This document shows, one piece after another, positions 8,034-15,084 of a stretch of 15,084 bases of DNA (within the stretch, counting starts at the first letter, position 1; every line of letters starts with the position of its first letter). Source of the stretch: Moraxellaceae bacterium UBA2032 (GTDB lineage Bacteria > Pseudomonadota > Gammaproteobacteria > Pseudomonadales > Moraxellaceae). The translations under genes and the position numbers were made by a program. The stretch covers positions 8,935-24,018 of the forward strand of contig DDBM01000052.1 in assembly GCA_002333125.1 (NCBI GenBank). Direction: 5' to 3'. The notes under the pieces were generated by a model. The model saw nothing but the letters and a program-made list of their open reading frames with translations, made no database searches and had not been told where the DNA came from.

Positions 8034-10208
8034 ATGTCTAAAAAAATGTTGTTATCAGTCTTTTTGTTATCCAGTCAGGCTAATGCTGCTTATGTGATGG
8101 AAGATTTACTCTCGCTGAGTTTGGCTGATTTAGCCACGATTCCTGTGGTCACAGCAGCACGCACCCAACAGCATTGGGATGACGTACAAGGCTCTTTGTG
8201 GGTCATTACCGAAAAAGAAATTCGTGAGCGTGGTTATCGCAATATTGCTGATGTATTACGTGATTTACCGAGTGTCGATTTACAAGGGCCAGTCAATACC
8301 ACCAGTCGTTTAACGGTACGTGGCGTGGCAGGCAATGCCAAAATGTTAATTTTACAAGATGGCGTACGTGTAGGAGCTACCGCAGGCGAAGTCATTCCCG
8401 TTAGTCTAAATTATCCCTTATACATGGCCAAACAAATTGAAGTGTTATTAACGGCAGGTTCTGCCTTGTACGGCACAGATGCTGTGGCAGGCGTTATTAA
8501 TATTATTAGCCAAACACCCAGTCAGTATGGTGTGCAACATTTGCATTATGAAGCAAACGACACAGGTAGTCAGTATGGTGATTTATTAGTACGAGGTCGT
8601 ATTGGTAATTGGCCATTGGTGTTAGGGATTCATCAAGATGAATCAAATAACAAAGCACTGGCTGAGCAGTATCCTGATGTATTTGTGTTAGGAGATTTGC
8701 GAGATGTGAGTGGTAGTGCGGTGATGGTTAGCGCAGCAAATCGTCAACCGTTTAGTAGTGAGGCCAGTAGCAGCAGTGCGTGGGCAAGAATAAATATTTT
8801 GCCACAATTGGAGCTAGGTGGCTCATACCGTCAAACAAGTTATGCTAATGATTATTCTACCTTGCCGCAATTTAATGAGTATGGTGGCTTTTTGGATGAA
8901 AGTTTTTTGTCGCTTTATGGACGCTTTGAGCAACGGTTAAATGAAACATGGAGTACCAATACTTTGCTCAGTTGGTCATCTTATCAATTAAACAAAAACA
9001 GTTATTACAATAATGTGTTTAGCAATTATCAGGCAGGTTATAAATATGCAGACAGCCAAAAACTTGCCTTAGATAGCCAATGGACATATGTATTTAGCCC
9101 AAATCATCAAGTTGTTTTTGGGGGAGTATATGAGCATTTAAAAGCCGTACCTCGAACCACCGATTTAAGTCAGCCCTATAATAAAAACTTATCGATAACT
9201 GAGCAAAACTTATATTATTTTGGTACTAACAATACCTTGCCTGTACAAATATTTGATGTGGCTCAAGAAAATGTCGCGTTGTTTGCTCAAGACCAAACCC
9301 GTTGGTCACCTGCATTGGTCACACAAATAGGGGCGCGCGTTGATAAAAATTCAGATTATGGTGATAGTGTAAGCCCTTATTTGGGGTTTAAATATAATTT
9401 TACGCCCGTCGTTAATTTGAGCATGACTTACAGCGAGGCTTTTTTAGCCCCTTCGCCATCATTTAGTTATGAGCATTTTGGCAGTTTTAGTGGTCAACAA
9501 GATAATCAAGGGCGTTATACCGCCTCTGTATTTAGAATTCCTAATCCTGACTTGCAACCAGAAATGGCACGTGCCTTAGAGGCTATTGTTAATTATAACC
9601 CTACCAATCAATTACGCTGGACGGCAACGGCTTATACCTCACGTTTAGATAATCTTATTTTGTATTCGGCAGATACGCCTGTTGCGGTGAGTGATTTTGT
9701 TGCAGGTGGATATATTAACCGAACTAAACAGCGTGTAAATTTGGGGGCATCTGTGGCTTCGGGTATCGAGTTAAGCTCACGTTATCGTTATAACGCCAAC
9801 GAGAAAAATGTTGATCTATGGGGAGCTTATAGTTTTACCGAAGGCACACTAGAGTCAGATAAAGGACACGAGAGCTTGCCTTATACTGCACGTCATAAAC
9901 TTAAATTAGGGGCTACCTTTCGTTGGTCACAAGGCTTGTTTGTTAGTCCTAGTGTGTATTTGATTGACAAAAGCCGTGTGCCAAATTCTGCGGCCCAAAA
10001 TGGTCGTTCTTTGGTTTCTCCTGCATACGGTTTGCTAAATATTTATGCAGGTTATGACCAAATTATTGCGGGTATTAATGCCTTTTTGCGTATAGAAAAC
10101 GTGACTTCTCGGCGTTATTACAATGCAGGTGGCACATCAGATATTTCGATTGTGCAGCTGCCACAATTACGCCGTAGCGTCACCTTGGGTACAGAGCTTG
10201 AGTTTTAA
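8034..10208 (+). CDS. TonB-dependent outer-membrane receptor, substrate unknown
   Basis: A 724-aa outer-membrane active-uptake receptor powered by TonB-ExbBD. A signal peptide occupies residues 1-18 (cleavage after QANA). A short leader (MEDLLSLSLADLATIPVV) is of the type preceding many TonB-dependent receptor plugs. The plug domain covers about residues 40-160, with VWVITEKEIRERGYRNIAD-like features, RLTVRGVAGNAKMLILQDGV, and GSALYGTDAVAGVINIIS. The rest is a beta-barrel rich in alternating aromatic residues, ending in the outer-membrane signature with terminal Phe (VTLGTELEF). ATG 8034 is preceded by AAGGAAGG at 8021-8028, a strong ribosome-binding site. No siderophore, haem or cobalamin genes lie nearby and no Fur site is evident, so the ligand cannot be named. 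It converges on ybbP with an 18-bp gap. Family call is secure. Confidence 0.93.
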   Translation: MSKKMLLSVFLLSSQANAAYVMEDLLSLSLADLATIPVVTAARTQQHWDDVQGSLWVITEKEIRERGYRNIADVLRDLPSVDLQGPVNTTSRLTVRGVAGNAKMLILQDGVRVGATAGEVIPVSLNYPLYMAKQIEVLLTAGSALYGTDAVAGVINIISQTPSQYGVQHLHYEANDTGSQYGDLLVRGRIGNWPLVLGIHQDESNNKALAEQYPDVFVLGDLRDVSGSAVMVSAANRQPFSSEASSSSAWARINILPQLELGGSYRQTSYANDYSTLPQFNEYGGFLDESFLSLYGRFEQRLNETWSTNTLLSWSSYQLNKNSYYNNVFSNYQAGYKYADSQKLALDSQWTYVFSPNHQVVFGGVYEHLKAVPRTTDLSQPYNKNLSITEQNLYYFGTNNTLPVQIFDVAQENVALFAQDQTRWSPALVTQIGARVDKNSDYGDSVSPYLGFKYNFTPVVNLSMTYSEAFLAPSPSFSYEHFGSFSGQQDNQGRYTASVFRIPNPDLQPEMARALEAIVNYNPTNQLRWTATAYTSRLDNLILYSADTPVAVSDFVAGGYINRTKQRVNLGASVASGIELSSRYRYNANEKNVDLWGAYSFTEGTLESDKGHESLPYTARHKLKLGATFRWSQGLFVSPSVYLIDKSRVPNSAAQNGRSLVSPAYGLLNIYAGYDQIIAGINAFLRIENVTSRRYYNAGGTSDISIVQLPQLRRSVTLGTELEF

Positions 10209-10214
10209 GCTCTG
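10192..10214. terminator. Hairpin spanning the receptor stop codon, between convergent genes
   Basis: A perfect 8-bp inverted repeat, CAGAGCTT (10192-10199) and AAGCTCTG (10207-10214), with loop GAGTTTT. The TAA stop begins in the loop and ends in the 3' arm. It fills most of the 18-bp gap to ybbP. No clear T-tract follows on either strand, so a terminator role is inferred from position and structure. Confidence 0.4.
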
Positions 10215-10226
10215 CTAACCCATACA

Positions 10227-12692
10227 TTATTCTTCTCTTAATACCAACATCGGCGACACTTGCCATACACGGCGTAAATTAAATAAACCCACCATCATCA
10301 CCAAAATGGCACTTAACAAAGGTGTGAGCCATAAATAAGCATGTAGTTGTACATTGCCTTCTAATAGAGTAAGCGTAATTACAGCAGTCATGATTTCGGT
10401 GAGTAATACCGCTAACAAGCCAGCCCATAAGCCCAAAATAGCTAATTCTATGCCTAAACGTGCTTGTAGTTGCTGACGTTTTGCGCCCAGTGCGCGTAAC
10501 AAAGCCGCTTCTTGTAAACGAGTATCAACACTTGCAGCTAAACTAGCCATCAACACCAAAAATCCTGCCATTATCACAAACACTAAAATCACTAACACCC
10601 CTTGAGAGAGTTGTGCTAATAGCTTTTGTACTTCACTTAACATGGTTGCTAAATCAATAAAAATAACGGTAGGAAACTGCCGAATCACCGAGGGCAATAA
10701 GGCTCTATCCTGTGTAGGCACATAAAAACTGGTTAAATACGTTGCAGGATAATGTTGCAGCACATGAGGCGGAAAAATAAAATAAAAATTAGGTTGAAAG
10801 CTGTCCCAATCGACCTCGCGCAAACTGGTAATTTTGGCATCAATACGGCCTTCGGCCATCTGTAAGCTAACGGTATCACCTAACTTAAGGTTTAAACGCG
10901 CTGCGAGTTCTTTTTCGACAGAGACTTCATTTTGTTGGCCAGTAAACCATTGTCCTTCAATAATCGGATTTTTGGGGGGAAGATGCTGTGTCCACGTTAA
11001 ATTAAGTTCTCGATTCAGCGCGTTGTCATTTTTAGATTCCTTTTCTTCTGTAGCTTGCTCTGCTTTGGTGTCTTTGCCGTTAATTGCCACCAAACGGCCA
11101 CGTATAACAGGGTAAAAGTCGGTTGCTGTCCAATGATGTTGTTTTAATACTTGCGAGAGTGCGTCTTTTTCGGTTGCAGGAATGGTTACTGCAAATTGAT
11201 TGGGTGTATTGGCAGGTAAATCGTGTTGCCATTGATTAAATAAATCGCCCCTAATCACACTCACCAATAACACCGCCGTTAAACCTAAAGCTAAAGCCAA
11301 TACTTGGCTAATGGTGACGCGTGGCTCGCGGCTTAAAGTGGCAATGGCTTGTTGATAATAACTGTTGCCTAAAGATTGCCGACCTAAGTGTTTTAACAGC
11401 CAATAACAAAGGCTTGCTATGAATGCAGTGAGTAATACGCCACCACCTAATACAATACTGGTTAATACTAAGTTGCCTGTTTCTAAACTTAACAATACAA
11501 ATAAAGCCACTAAGGCAAGTGCCATAATGCTGCGTGTTGACCACGAACTAGGGCTTAATTCGCGGCGTAATACACGCAAAGGCGACACTTGACCTAAGCG
11601 CATGAGTGCAGGCAGCGCAAAGCCAATTAAAGTTAGGGTGGCGGTGCTAATACCTGTAATGAGCGGTTGTAATAGCTCAAAGCTCAGGTTTTGTACAGGT
11701 AATAAACTGGCTAAAATTTTAAACAACACCAAGGAACATAACCAGCCTAATAGCCCACCCATTAGCATTGCGCTTAACCAAATTAACGCTAATTGTTTGC
11801 CATATAGTACTATCATTGCACGGCGTGAACTGCCCAAGCAGCGCATTAAGGCCAAGCTATCAAAATGACGTTGTGCAAACCGCTGTGCCGCTAAAGCAAC
11901 CGCAATACCTGCTAATAATACCGCCGCAATACTGGCTAAACTTAAATAGTTGCCCGCATTGGTCATGGGTTTGCTAAGTTGACGATTAGCACTAGCCACA
12001 TCACGCAGCCGTTCATCAATGGTTAATAACGGCGTGGCTTGTTGTTTAAATTGAGCAACGGCTTTGGCATTGCCTGCTAACAGCAAACGATAATTAGCAC
12101 GGCTGCCTTGCTGAATAACATGGGTTGTAGGTACATCGGCCATATTCATAATGATTTTGGGTGAAAAAGCCGAAAAACCACCACCCATATCGGCATCAAT
12201 GGCAATCGTTGCAGCCACTTTAAAATTGGCTTCGCCTAGGGTGATGGTGTCGCCAAGATGAGTATTTAATAGGGCAAGCAAACGTTCTTCGACCCAAATC
12301 GTACTGCTTTGTGGAATGCCATTCGTGGGTAAACTCATGCCATTAAGGGTTAATTGTCCACGCAAAGGGTAGGGCGAGCTAACGGCTTTGACTGAGCTTA
12401 ATTGAAAGCCATCGCCTTGTTGTGCAACAGTCGCAAACTCAAGGGTTTGGGTTTGTTGTAATTCAAGTTTTTGAGCAAGTTGTGGCCATTGAGGACGTAT
12501 GCCTCGGCTACTTTGTAGCACCACATCAGCACCTAATAAACGGCTTGCTTGTTGAGCGAGGGCTTGCTCTAAACTACTGCTAAAAAAACGTAAGGTGGTG
12601 GTGGCGGTGACGGCCAAAATTAAGGCCATGAGCAATAAAGTAAATTCGCCTGCGCGTAAATCACGCCAAAATAAACGCGATGTTAACTTCAT
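10227..12692 (-). CDS. ybbP: YbbP-type ABC transporter permease (FtsX/LolC-like, large)
   Basis: Inner-membrane permease partner of the adjacent ATPase YbbA. The length (about 821 aa) matches the two-FtsX-domain YbbP family (E. coli YbbP about 804 aa). One N-terminal membrane segment (FTLLLMALILAVTATTTLRF) is followed by a periplasmic MacB-like domain (LLGADVVLQSSRGIRP, ELQQTQTLEFATVA, LSSVKAVSSPYPLRG). A first FtsX block lies at about 245-480, a second periplasmic domain follows, and a C-terminal FtsX block lies at about 690-815 (ASLAASVDTRLQEAALLRALGA). A charged stretch rich in Lys and Glu (AEQATEEKESKNDN) in the second periplasmic domain looks like an insertion. I prefer ATG 12692, which overlaps the ybbA stop as ATGA and has AGGA 8 nt upstream; an ATG at 12701 would add three residues. 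The family is thought to act in envelope lipid or lipoprotein handling, but the substrate is uncertain. Confidence 0.92.
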   Translation of the reverse strand: MKLTSRLFWRDLRAGEFTLLLMALILAVTATTTLRFFSSSLEQALAQQASRLLGADVVLQSSRGIRPQWPQLAQKLELQQTQTLEFATVAQQGDGFQLSSVKAVSSPYPLRGQLTLNGMSLPTNGIPQSSTIWVEERLLALLNTHLGDTITLGEANFKVAATIAIDADMGGGFSAFSPKIIMNMADVPTTHVIQQGSRANYRLLLAGNAKAVAQFKQQATPLLTIDERLRDVASANRQLSKPMTNAGNYLSLASIAAVLLAGIAVALAAQRFAQRHFDSLALMRCLGSSRRAMIVLYGKQLALIWLSAMLMGGLLGWLCSLVLFKILASLLPVQNLSFELLQPLITGISTATLTLIGFALPALMRLGQVSPLRVLRRELSPSSWSTRSIMALALVALFVLLSLETGNLVLTSIVLGGGVLLTAFIASLCYWLLKHLGRQSLGNSYYQQAIATLSREPRVTISQVLALALGLTAVLLVSVIRGDLFNQWQHDLPANTPNQFAVTIPATEKDALSQVLKQHHWTATDFYPVIRGRLVAINGKDTKAEQATEEKESKNDNALNRELNLTWTQHLPPKNPIIEGQWFTGQQNEVSVEKELAARLNLKLGDTVSLQMAEGRIDAKITSLREVDWDSFQPNFYFIFPPHVLQHYPATYLTSFYVPTQDRALLPSVIRQFPTVIFIDLATMLSEVQKLLAQLSQGVLVILVFVIMAGFLVLMASLAASVDTRLQEAALLRALGAKRQQLQARLGIELAILGLWAGLLAVLLTEIMTAVITLTLLEGNVQLHAYLWLTPLLSAILVMMVGLFNLRRVWQVSPMLVLREE

Positions 12693-13363
12693 ACTAAACA
12701 TCCTGCATCAAGACGTAAATGATGCTGGCACCGCTGCGCGAGTTTGTCGTCATGGGTTACTAACACTAAGGTTGTGCCTTGCTCTTGGTTTATGCCAAAC
12801 AACAAATCAATAATATTTTGCCCTGTTTTGGCATCTAAATTACCTGTAGGTTCATCGGCAAACAAAATTTGCGGCTCGCACGCAAAAGCGCGAGCAATCG
12901 CTACTCGCTGTTGTTCGCCACCCGATAACTGTTTGGGAGTATGATGTAATCTATGCCCTAAACCGACTCGTTCTAAACATTGCTGGGCAAAATTTGTATT
13001 ACTTTTAGCTGCCAAAGCCAGTGGTAATAAAACGTTTTCGAGCGCGGTTAAATGAGCTAATAAATGAAAAGACTGAAATACAAAACCCACATAACGCTGC
13101 CGTATTGCAGCGCGTTCATCTTCATCTAAGTTACTTAATTCGTGGTCAAACAAAAAAATAGAGCCTGTGGTAGGTACATCTAAACCTGCTAATAAGCCCA
13201 ATAAAGTTGATTTGCCAGAGCCAGAACTACCTACAATCGCCAAACTATCACCTTTGGCTACCTCCAAATTGATTTGTTGCAGTAAGGTGAGTGAACTATC
13301 GGTAGTGGTCACAGTTTTGCTAAGGTTATGTACAACAAGCGCAAAAGATGAGGAAGTAGTCAT
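12689..13363 (-). CDS. ybbA: YbbA-type ABC transporter ATP-binding protein
   Basis: ATPase subunit of the YbbA-YbbP transporter, of the MacB/LolD class, on the cytoplasmic face of the inner membrane. It is 224 aa. In order it shows Walker A (GSSGSGKST), the Q-loop (VGFVFQSFHLL), the ABC signature (LSGGEQQRVAIARAF), Walker B (ILFADEPTGNLD) and the H-loop (LVLVTHDD); all catalytic residues are present. The VGFVFQSF and DEPTGNLD wording is typical of the LolD/MacB/YbbA group. Its TGA overlaps the ybbP start by 4 bp. ATG 13363 is separated from the tesA ATG by one base, and no strong Shine-Dalgarno sequence precedes it, so its promoter must lie within tesA. The same tesA / ybbA-ybbP divergent order is known in E. 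coli. Confidence 0.95.
   Translation of the reverse strand: MTTSSSFALVVHNLSKTVTTTDSSLTLLQQINLEVAKGDSLAIVGSSGSGKSTLLGLLAGLDVPTTGSIFLFDHELSNLDEDERAAIRQRYVGFVFQSFHLLAHLTALENVLLPLALAAKSNTNFAQQCLERVGLGHRLHHTPKQLSGGEQQRVAIARAFACEPQILFADEPTGNLDAKTGQNIIDLLFGINQEQGTTLVLVTHDDKLAQRCQHHLRLDAGCLV
12701..12704 (-). promoter_or_regulatory. Ribosome-binding site deciding the ybbP start
   Basis: AGGA on the minus strand inside the end of ybbA, 8 nt before ATG 12692. The competing ATG at 12701 would have it directly adjacent, so the ATGA-overlap start is favoured, implying translational coupling to ybbA. Confidence 0.5.
13351..13356 (+). promoter_or_regulatory. tesA ribosome-binding site located inside ybbA
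   Basis: AGGAAG on the plus strand, 8 nt before ATG 13365. It lies within the first codons of ybbA on the opposite strand and fixes the tesA start. In-frame codons further upstream (open to 13167) are antisense to ybbA and give no signal peptide at the N-terminus. Confidence 0.65.
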
Positions 13364-13364
13364 A

Positions 13365-13970
13365 ATGAAATCTATTTATGGGTTAATGCTAGGATTTTGC
13401 TTAATAATTAATCAAGCATGGGCAGCTAATATAGTGGTCTTTGGTGATAGTATTAGTGCGGCTTATGGATTAGAAGTCAACAAAGGCTGGGTTGTAAAAT
13501 TGCAACACAAGCTGACGCAGCAAAAAAACAATCAATATACCGTCATTAATGCCAGTGTAAGCGGCGAAACCACCACAGGTGGATTAACCCGTTTGCCTAT
13601 GGTGTTAAAACAACATCAACCCAAAGTTTTGATTTTAGAATTAGGTGGGAATGATGGCTTGCGAGGACAGTCACCAAAGTTAATGCAACAAAACTTACAA
13701 GCGATGATTAAACAAGCACAACAACAAAAAGTGACGGTATTGCTATTAGGTATGAAGATACCTCCTAATTATGGCAAGGCTTACACTCAGGCTTTTGAAA
13801 AAGTATTTGCTCAAGTGGCCAAGCAACAAAAAGTGGCTTTTGTACCGTTTTTTTTAGAAGGTGTAGGCGGCAATAATCAGTTAATGCAAGCAGATAACAT
13901 TCATCCAAATGCCCAAGCTCAAGATAAATTAGTGCAAAATGTATGGGTACAGTTACAAGAGTTATTGTGA
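13365..13970 (+). CDS. tesA: Periplasmic GDSL-family arylesterase / thioesterase I (TesA)
   Basis: SGNH-hydrolase related to E. coli TesA (thioesterase I / protease I / lysophospholipase L1), which hydrolyses acyl-CoA, aryl and lysophospholipid esters in the periplasm. It is 201 aa with a signal peptide (MKSIYGLMLGFCLIINQAWA, residues 1-20). The blocks are all present: block I FGDSISAAYG with nucleophile Ser29; block II Gly in NASVSGETTTGG; block III Asn in LELGGNDGLRG; block V DNIHPNAQ with the Asp-His of the triad. ATG 13365 is chosen because it gives a proper signal peptide and has AGGAAG 8 nt upstream. It is divergent from ybbA with one base between start codons, and a lipoprotein gene follows after one base, so those two are probably one transcript. 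Substrate preference cannot be read from the sequence. Confidence 0.94.
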   Translation: MKSIYGLMLGFCLIINQAWAANIVVFGDSISAAYGLEVNKGWVVKLQHKLTQQKNNQYTVINASVSGETTTGGLTRLPMVLKQHQPKVLILELGGNDGLRGQSPKLMQQNLQAMIKQAQQQKVTVLLLGMKIPPNYGKAYTQAFEKVFAQVAKQQKVAFVPFFLEGVGGNNQLMQADNIHPNAQAQDKLVQNVWVQLQELL

Positions 13971-13971
13971 T

Positions 13972-14193
13972 ATGAGAAAGATTATTTTATGGCTTAGTTG
14001 TGGTGTGGTATTGAGTGCTTGCAGCGCACAAACATGGTATGAAGGCTCGCGTCAAAGTGCGCTTAATGAGTGTCAAAAAATAACAGACAGTGCAGAGCGT
14101 ATTCGTTGTATGCAAAATATTCCTAGTTACCAAGATTATCAGCAAAAACGCCAAGAGTTAAACCTTGAATCGGGTACTAACGGTAGTAAATAG
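13972..14193 (+). CDS. Small putative lipoprotein downstream of tesA
   Basis: A 73-aa protein with a lipoprotein signal: MRKIILWLSCGVV, then the lipobox LSAC (acylated Cys at residue 18), leaving a mature peptide of about 56 residues. The mature part is hydrophilic, probably helical, with two further cysteines spaced C-X11-C (NECQKITDSAERIRCMQ) that could form a disulphide in the periplasm, and a YQDYQQKRQEL tail. The start at 13972 is one base after the tesA stop and is the only start that puts the lipobox at the right distance. There is no strong Shine-Dalgarno sequence, so it is probably translationally coupled to tesA. I do not recognise a named family. Small lipoproteins with this kind of layout are usually annotated as hypothetical. 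Confidence 0.8.
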   Translation: MRKIILWLSCGVVLSACSAQTWYEGSRQSALNECQKITDSAERIRCMQNIPSYQDYQQKRQELNLESGTNGSK

Positions 14194-14509
14194 ATGATGG
14201 ACGGTTGGTGTGGATGTTTTTCTTTAAAAATACACTTGTACTTTGTTTTTAAAGGCAAAAAAATAGTCAATCACTATGCGTTATATTGACATTTTTTGTA
14301 ACAAATACGCCTTATTTGTCAGTAAACACGCGTATATAGTGTGACCTAATTAGCAGTATTTACTTGCTTAAACGATTAACTTAGCAACACTAAAACAATA
14401 AACCCAACCCATCGTGTTTTGACCTTAAAAGCAGACTAGGCATTCTAAAACATGACAGGGTATTTACAGATTAAGTTAACGGCTGATACCGTTGTTGAGG
14501 AGTTCAATC
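14194..14509. other. Intergenic region before the START-domain gene
   Basis: About 316 bp, AT-rich. An A/T inverted repeat CTTTAAAAA (14222-14230) and TTTTTAAAG (14246-14254) could end the tesA transcript. A perfect TTGACA occurs at 14286-14291 but has no good -10 at normal spacing. A second candidate, TTGACC (14419-14424), precedes a poor -10 (TTCTAA at 14443-14448, 18 nt). A 31-codon frame at 14194-14289 is not convincing. Confidence 0.35.
14497..14502 (+). promoter_or_regulatory. Strong ribosome-binding site of the START-domain gene
   Basis: GAGGAG, 7 nt before ATG 14510. It fixes the start and suggests good expression. Confidence 0.7.
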
Positions 14510-15084
14510 ATGTTTAAAAAAACTGCAATTTTAGGCTTGTCGATGCTTGCCATGGCTTTTATGCCATCCGCGTATGCTGCAGATGATTTAAAAGATGTGC
14601 GTGTTGAGCGTAATAAATCAGAATGGCAGCTTGTTAAGCATGATATTACGCGCAATATTAAAACCTATATTCGTGAAGGTGATGCCAAGCGTATTAACTT
14701 TAAAATTGATGCAGTTATTGAAGGTACTTTAGAAGCGGTAGCGCGGGTGCATTTTGATATCAACAATATTAAACACTGGTATTGGGAGACCTTAGATTCG
14801 CGTTTATTGCAAAAAGTATCGAGTACCGAATATTATTACTATATGCAATATAATGCGCCTGTGACCATGCCTGACCGTGATGCGATTTTACACGCTAAAA
14901 TTGAGCCATATTCAGTTAAAAAAGGCTATATGCAGTTAACTATTAACGCAGTACCTGATTATTTACCACCTCAAGGTAATTTGGTACGTGTGCAAGAACA
15001 AGACATGACCGTTAAGTTTACGCTAATTGCTAAAGATAAAGTTCGTTTAGAAGCCGAAGGTTTTGTTGATCCAGGTGGCATTGC
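14510..15084 (+). CDS. Secreted START-domain protein (3' end outside window)
   Basis: The first 191 codons of a protein whose end lies beyond the window. A signal peptide (MFKKTAILGLSMLAMAFMPS, cleavage after SAYA at about residue 23) sends it to the periplasm. The mature part begins ADDLKDVRVERN and reads WQLVKHDITRNIKTYIRE, VARVHFDINNIKHWYWETLD, YYYYMQYNAPVTMPDRDAIL and ITAVP-like NAVPDYLPPQG. The pattern of a helix, a VSxxxWYxD-type segment and an N.P.p..dRD strand is that of bacterial START/StAR-related lipid-transfer domains found as secreted proteins in Pseudomonadales. A role in binding a hydrophobic ligand is known for the fold only; the ligand here is unknown. ATG 14510 is fixed by a GAGGAG ribosome-binding site. 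It appears to be a separate transcription unit about 316 bp after the lipoprotein gene. Confidence 0.82.
   Translation, partial: MFKKTAILGLSMLAMAFMPSAYAADDLKDVRVERNKSEWQLVKHDITRNIKTYIREGDAKRINFKIDAVIEGTLEAVARVHFDINNIKHWYWETLDSRLLQKVSSTEYYYYMQYNAPVTMPDRDAILHAKIEPYSVKKGYMQLTINAVPDYLPPQGNLVRVQEQDMTVKFTLIAKDKVRLEAEGFVDPGGI

Noticed and set aside
10834..11977. Several short frames on both strands inside ybbP (10834-11115, 11308-11544, 11602-11868, 11768-11977)
   Set aside because: All are out-of-frame or antisense shadows of the conserved permease.
13167..13364. N-terminal extension of tesA to 13167
   Set aside because: The extension is antisense to ybbA and would bury the clear signal peptide that begins at ATG 13365, which has its own ribosome-binding site.
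14194..14289. 31-codon frame starting directly after the lipoprotein stop
   Set aside because: No good ribosome-binding site, no recognisable motif, and it runs through the A/T inverted repeat; probably chance.
1..15084. CRISPR array, tRNA, rRNA, insertion sequence or prophage
   Set aside because: No regularly spaced repeats, transposase-like proteins, terminal inverted repeats with target duplications, or tRNA-like folds were seen.

Overview
The window looks like chromosomal, housekeeping-type DNA from an AT-rich gammaproteobacterium. The protein families and the tesA / ybbA-ybbP divergent arrangement fit Pseudomonadales, and the AT-rich codon use together with the START-domain and HPP proteins suggests Moraxellaceae. 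That placement is inference from gene content, not from a marker gene. I see no rRNA, tRNA, CRISPR array, transposase or phage gene.

Layout from left to right. Positions 1-705 hold the 3' two-thirds of mutY (adenine DNA glycosylase). Converging on it, and overlapping it by 9 bp, is a minus-strand cluster of three paralogous membrane-bound GGDEF diguanylate cyclases (4532 down to 697). The middle copy is split by a frameshift near 2643-2663. A roughly 400-bp region with no clear gene separates this cluster from ygiQ (4932-7193, + strand), a radical-SAM protein that carries an in-frame GC-rich palindromic insert. A hairpin follows ygiQ, and then a minus-strand HPP-family membrane protein (7235-7729). 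After a 304-bp intergenic region comes a TonB-dependent outer-membrane receptor (8034-10208, + strand). It converges on the ABC-transporter pair ybbA-ybbP (13363 down to 10227, minus strand).

ybbA starts one base pair away from tesA (13365-13970, + strand), a periplasmic GDSL esterase/thioesterase that is followed at once by a small lipoprotein gene. The right edge holds the first 191 codons of a secreted START-domain protein.

Functional themes: the DGC cluster makes the second messenger c-di-GMP, probably under control of an uncharacterised membrane input module shared by all three copies. The right half is mostly cell-envelope biology: outer-membrane uptake, an FtsX/LolC-type permease with its ATPase, a periplasmic esterase, a lipoprotein and a lipid-binding-type START protein. 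I found no convincing new multi-gene system. The items most worth a second look are the triplicated and partly decayed cyclase cluster with its shared N-terminal motif, the palindromic insert inside ygiQ, and the 1-bp divergent ybbA/tesA junction.
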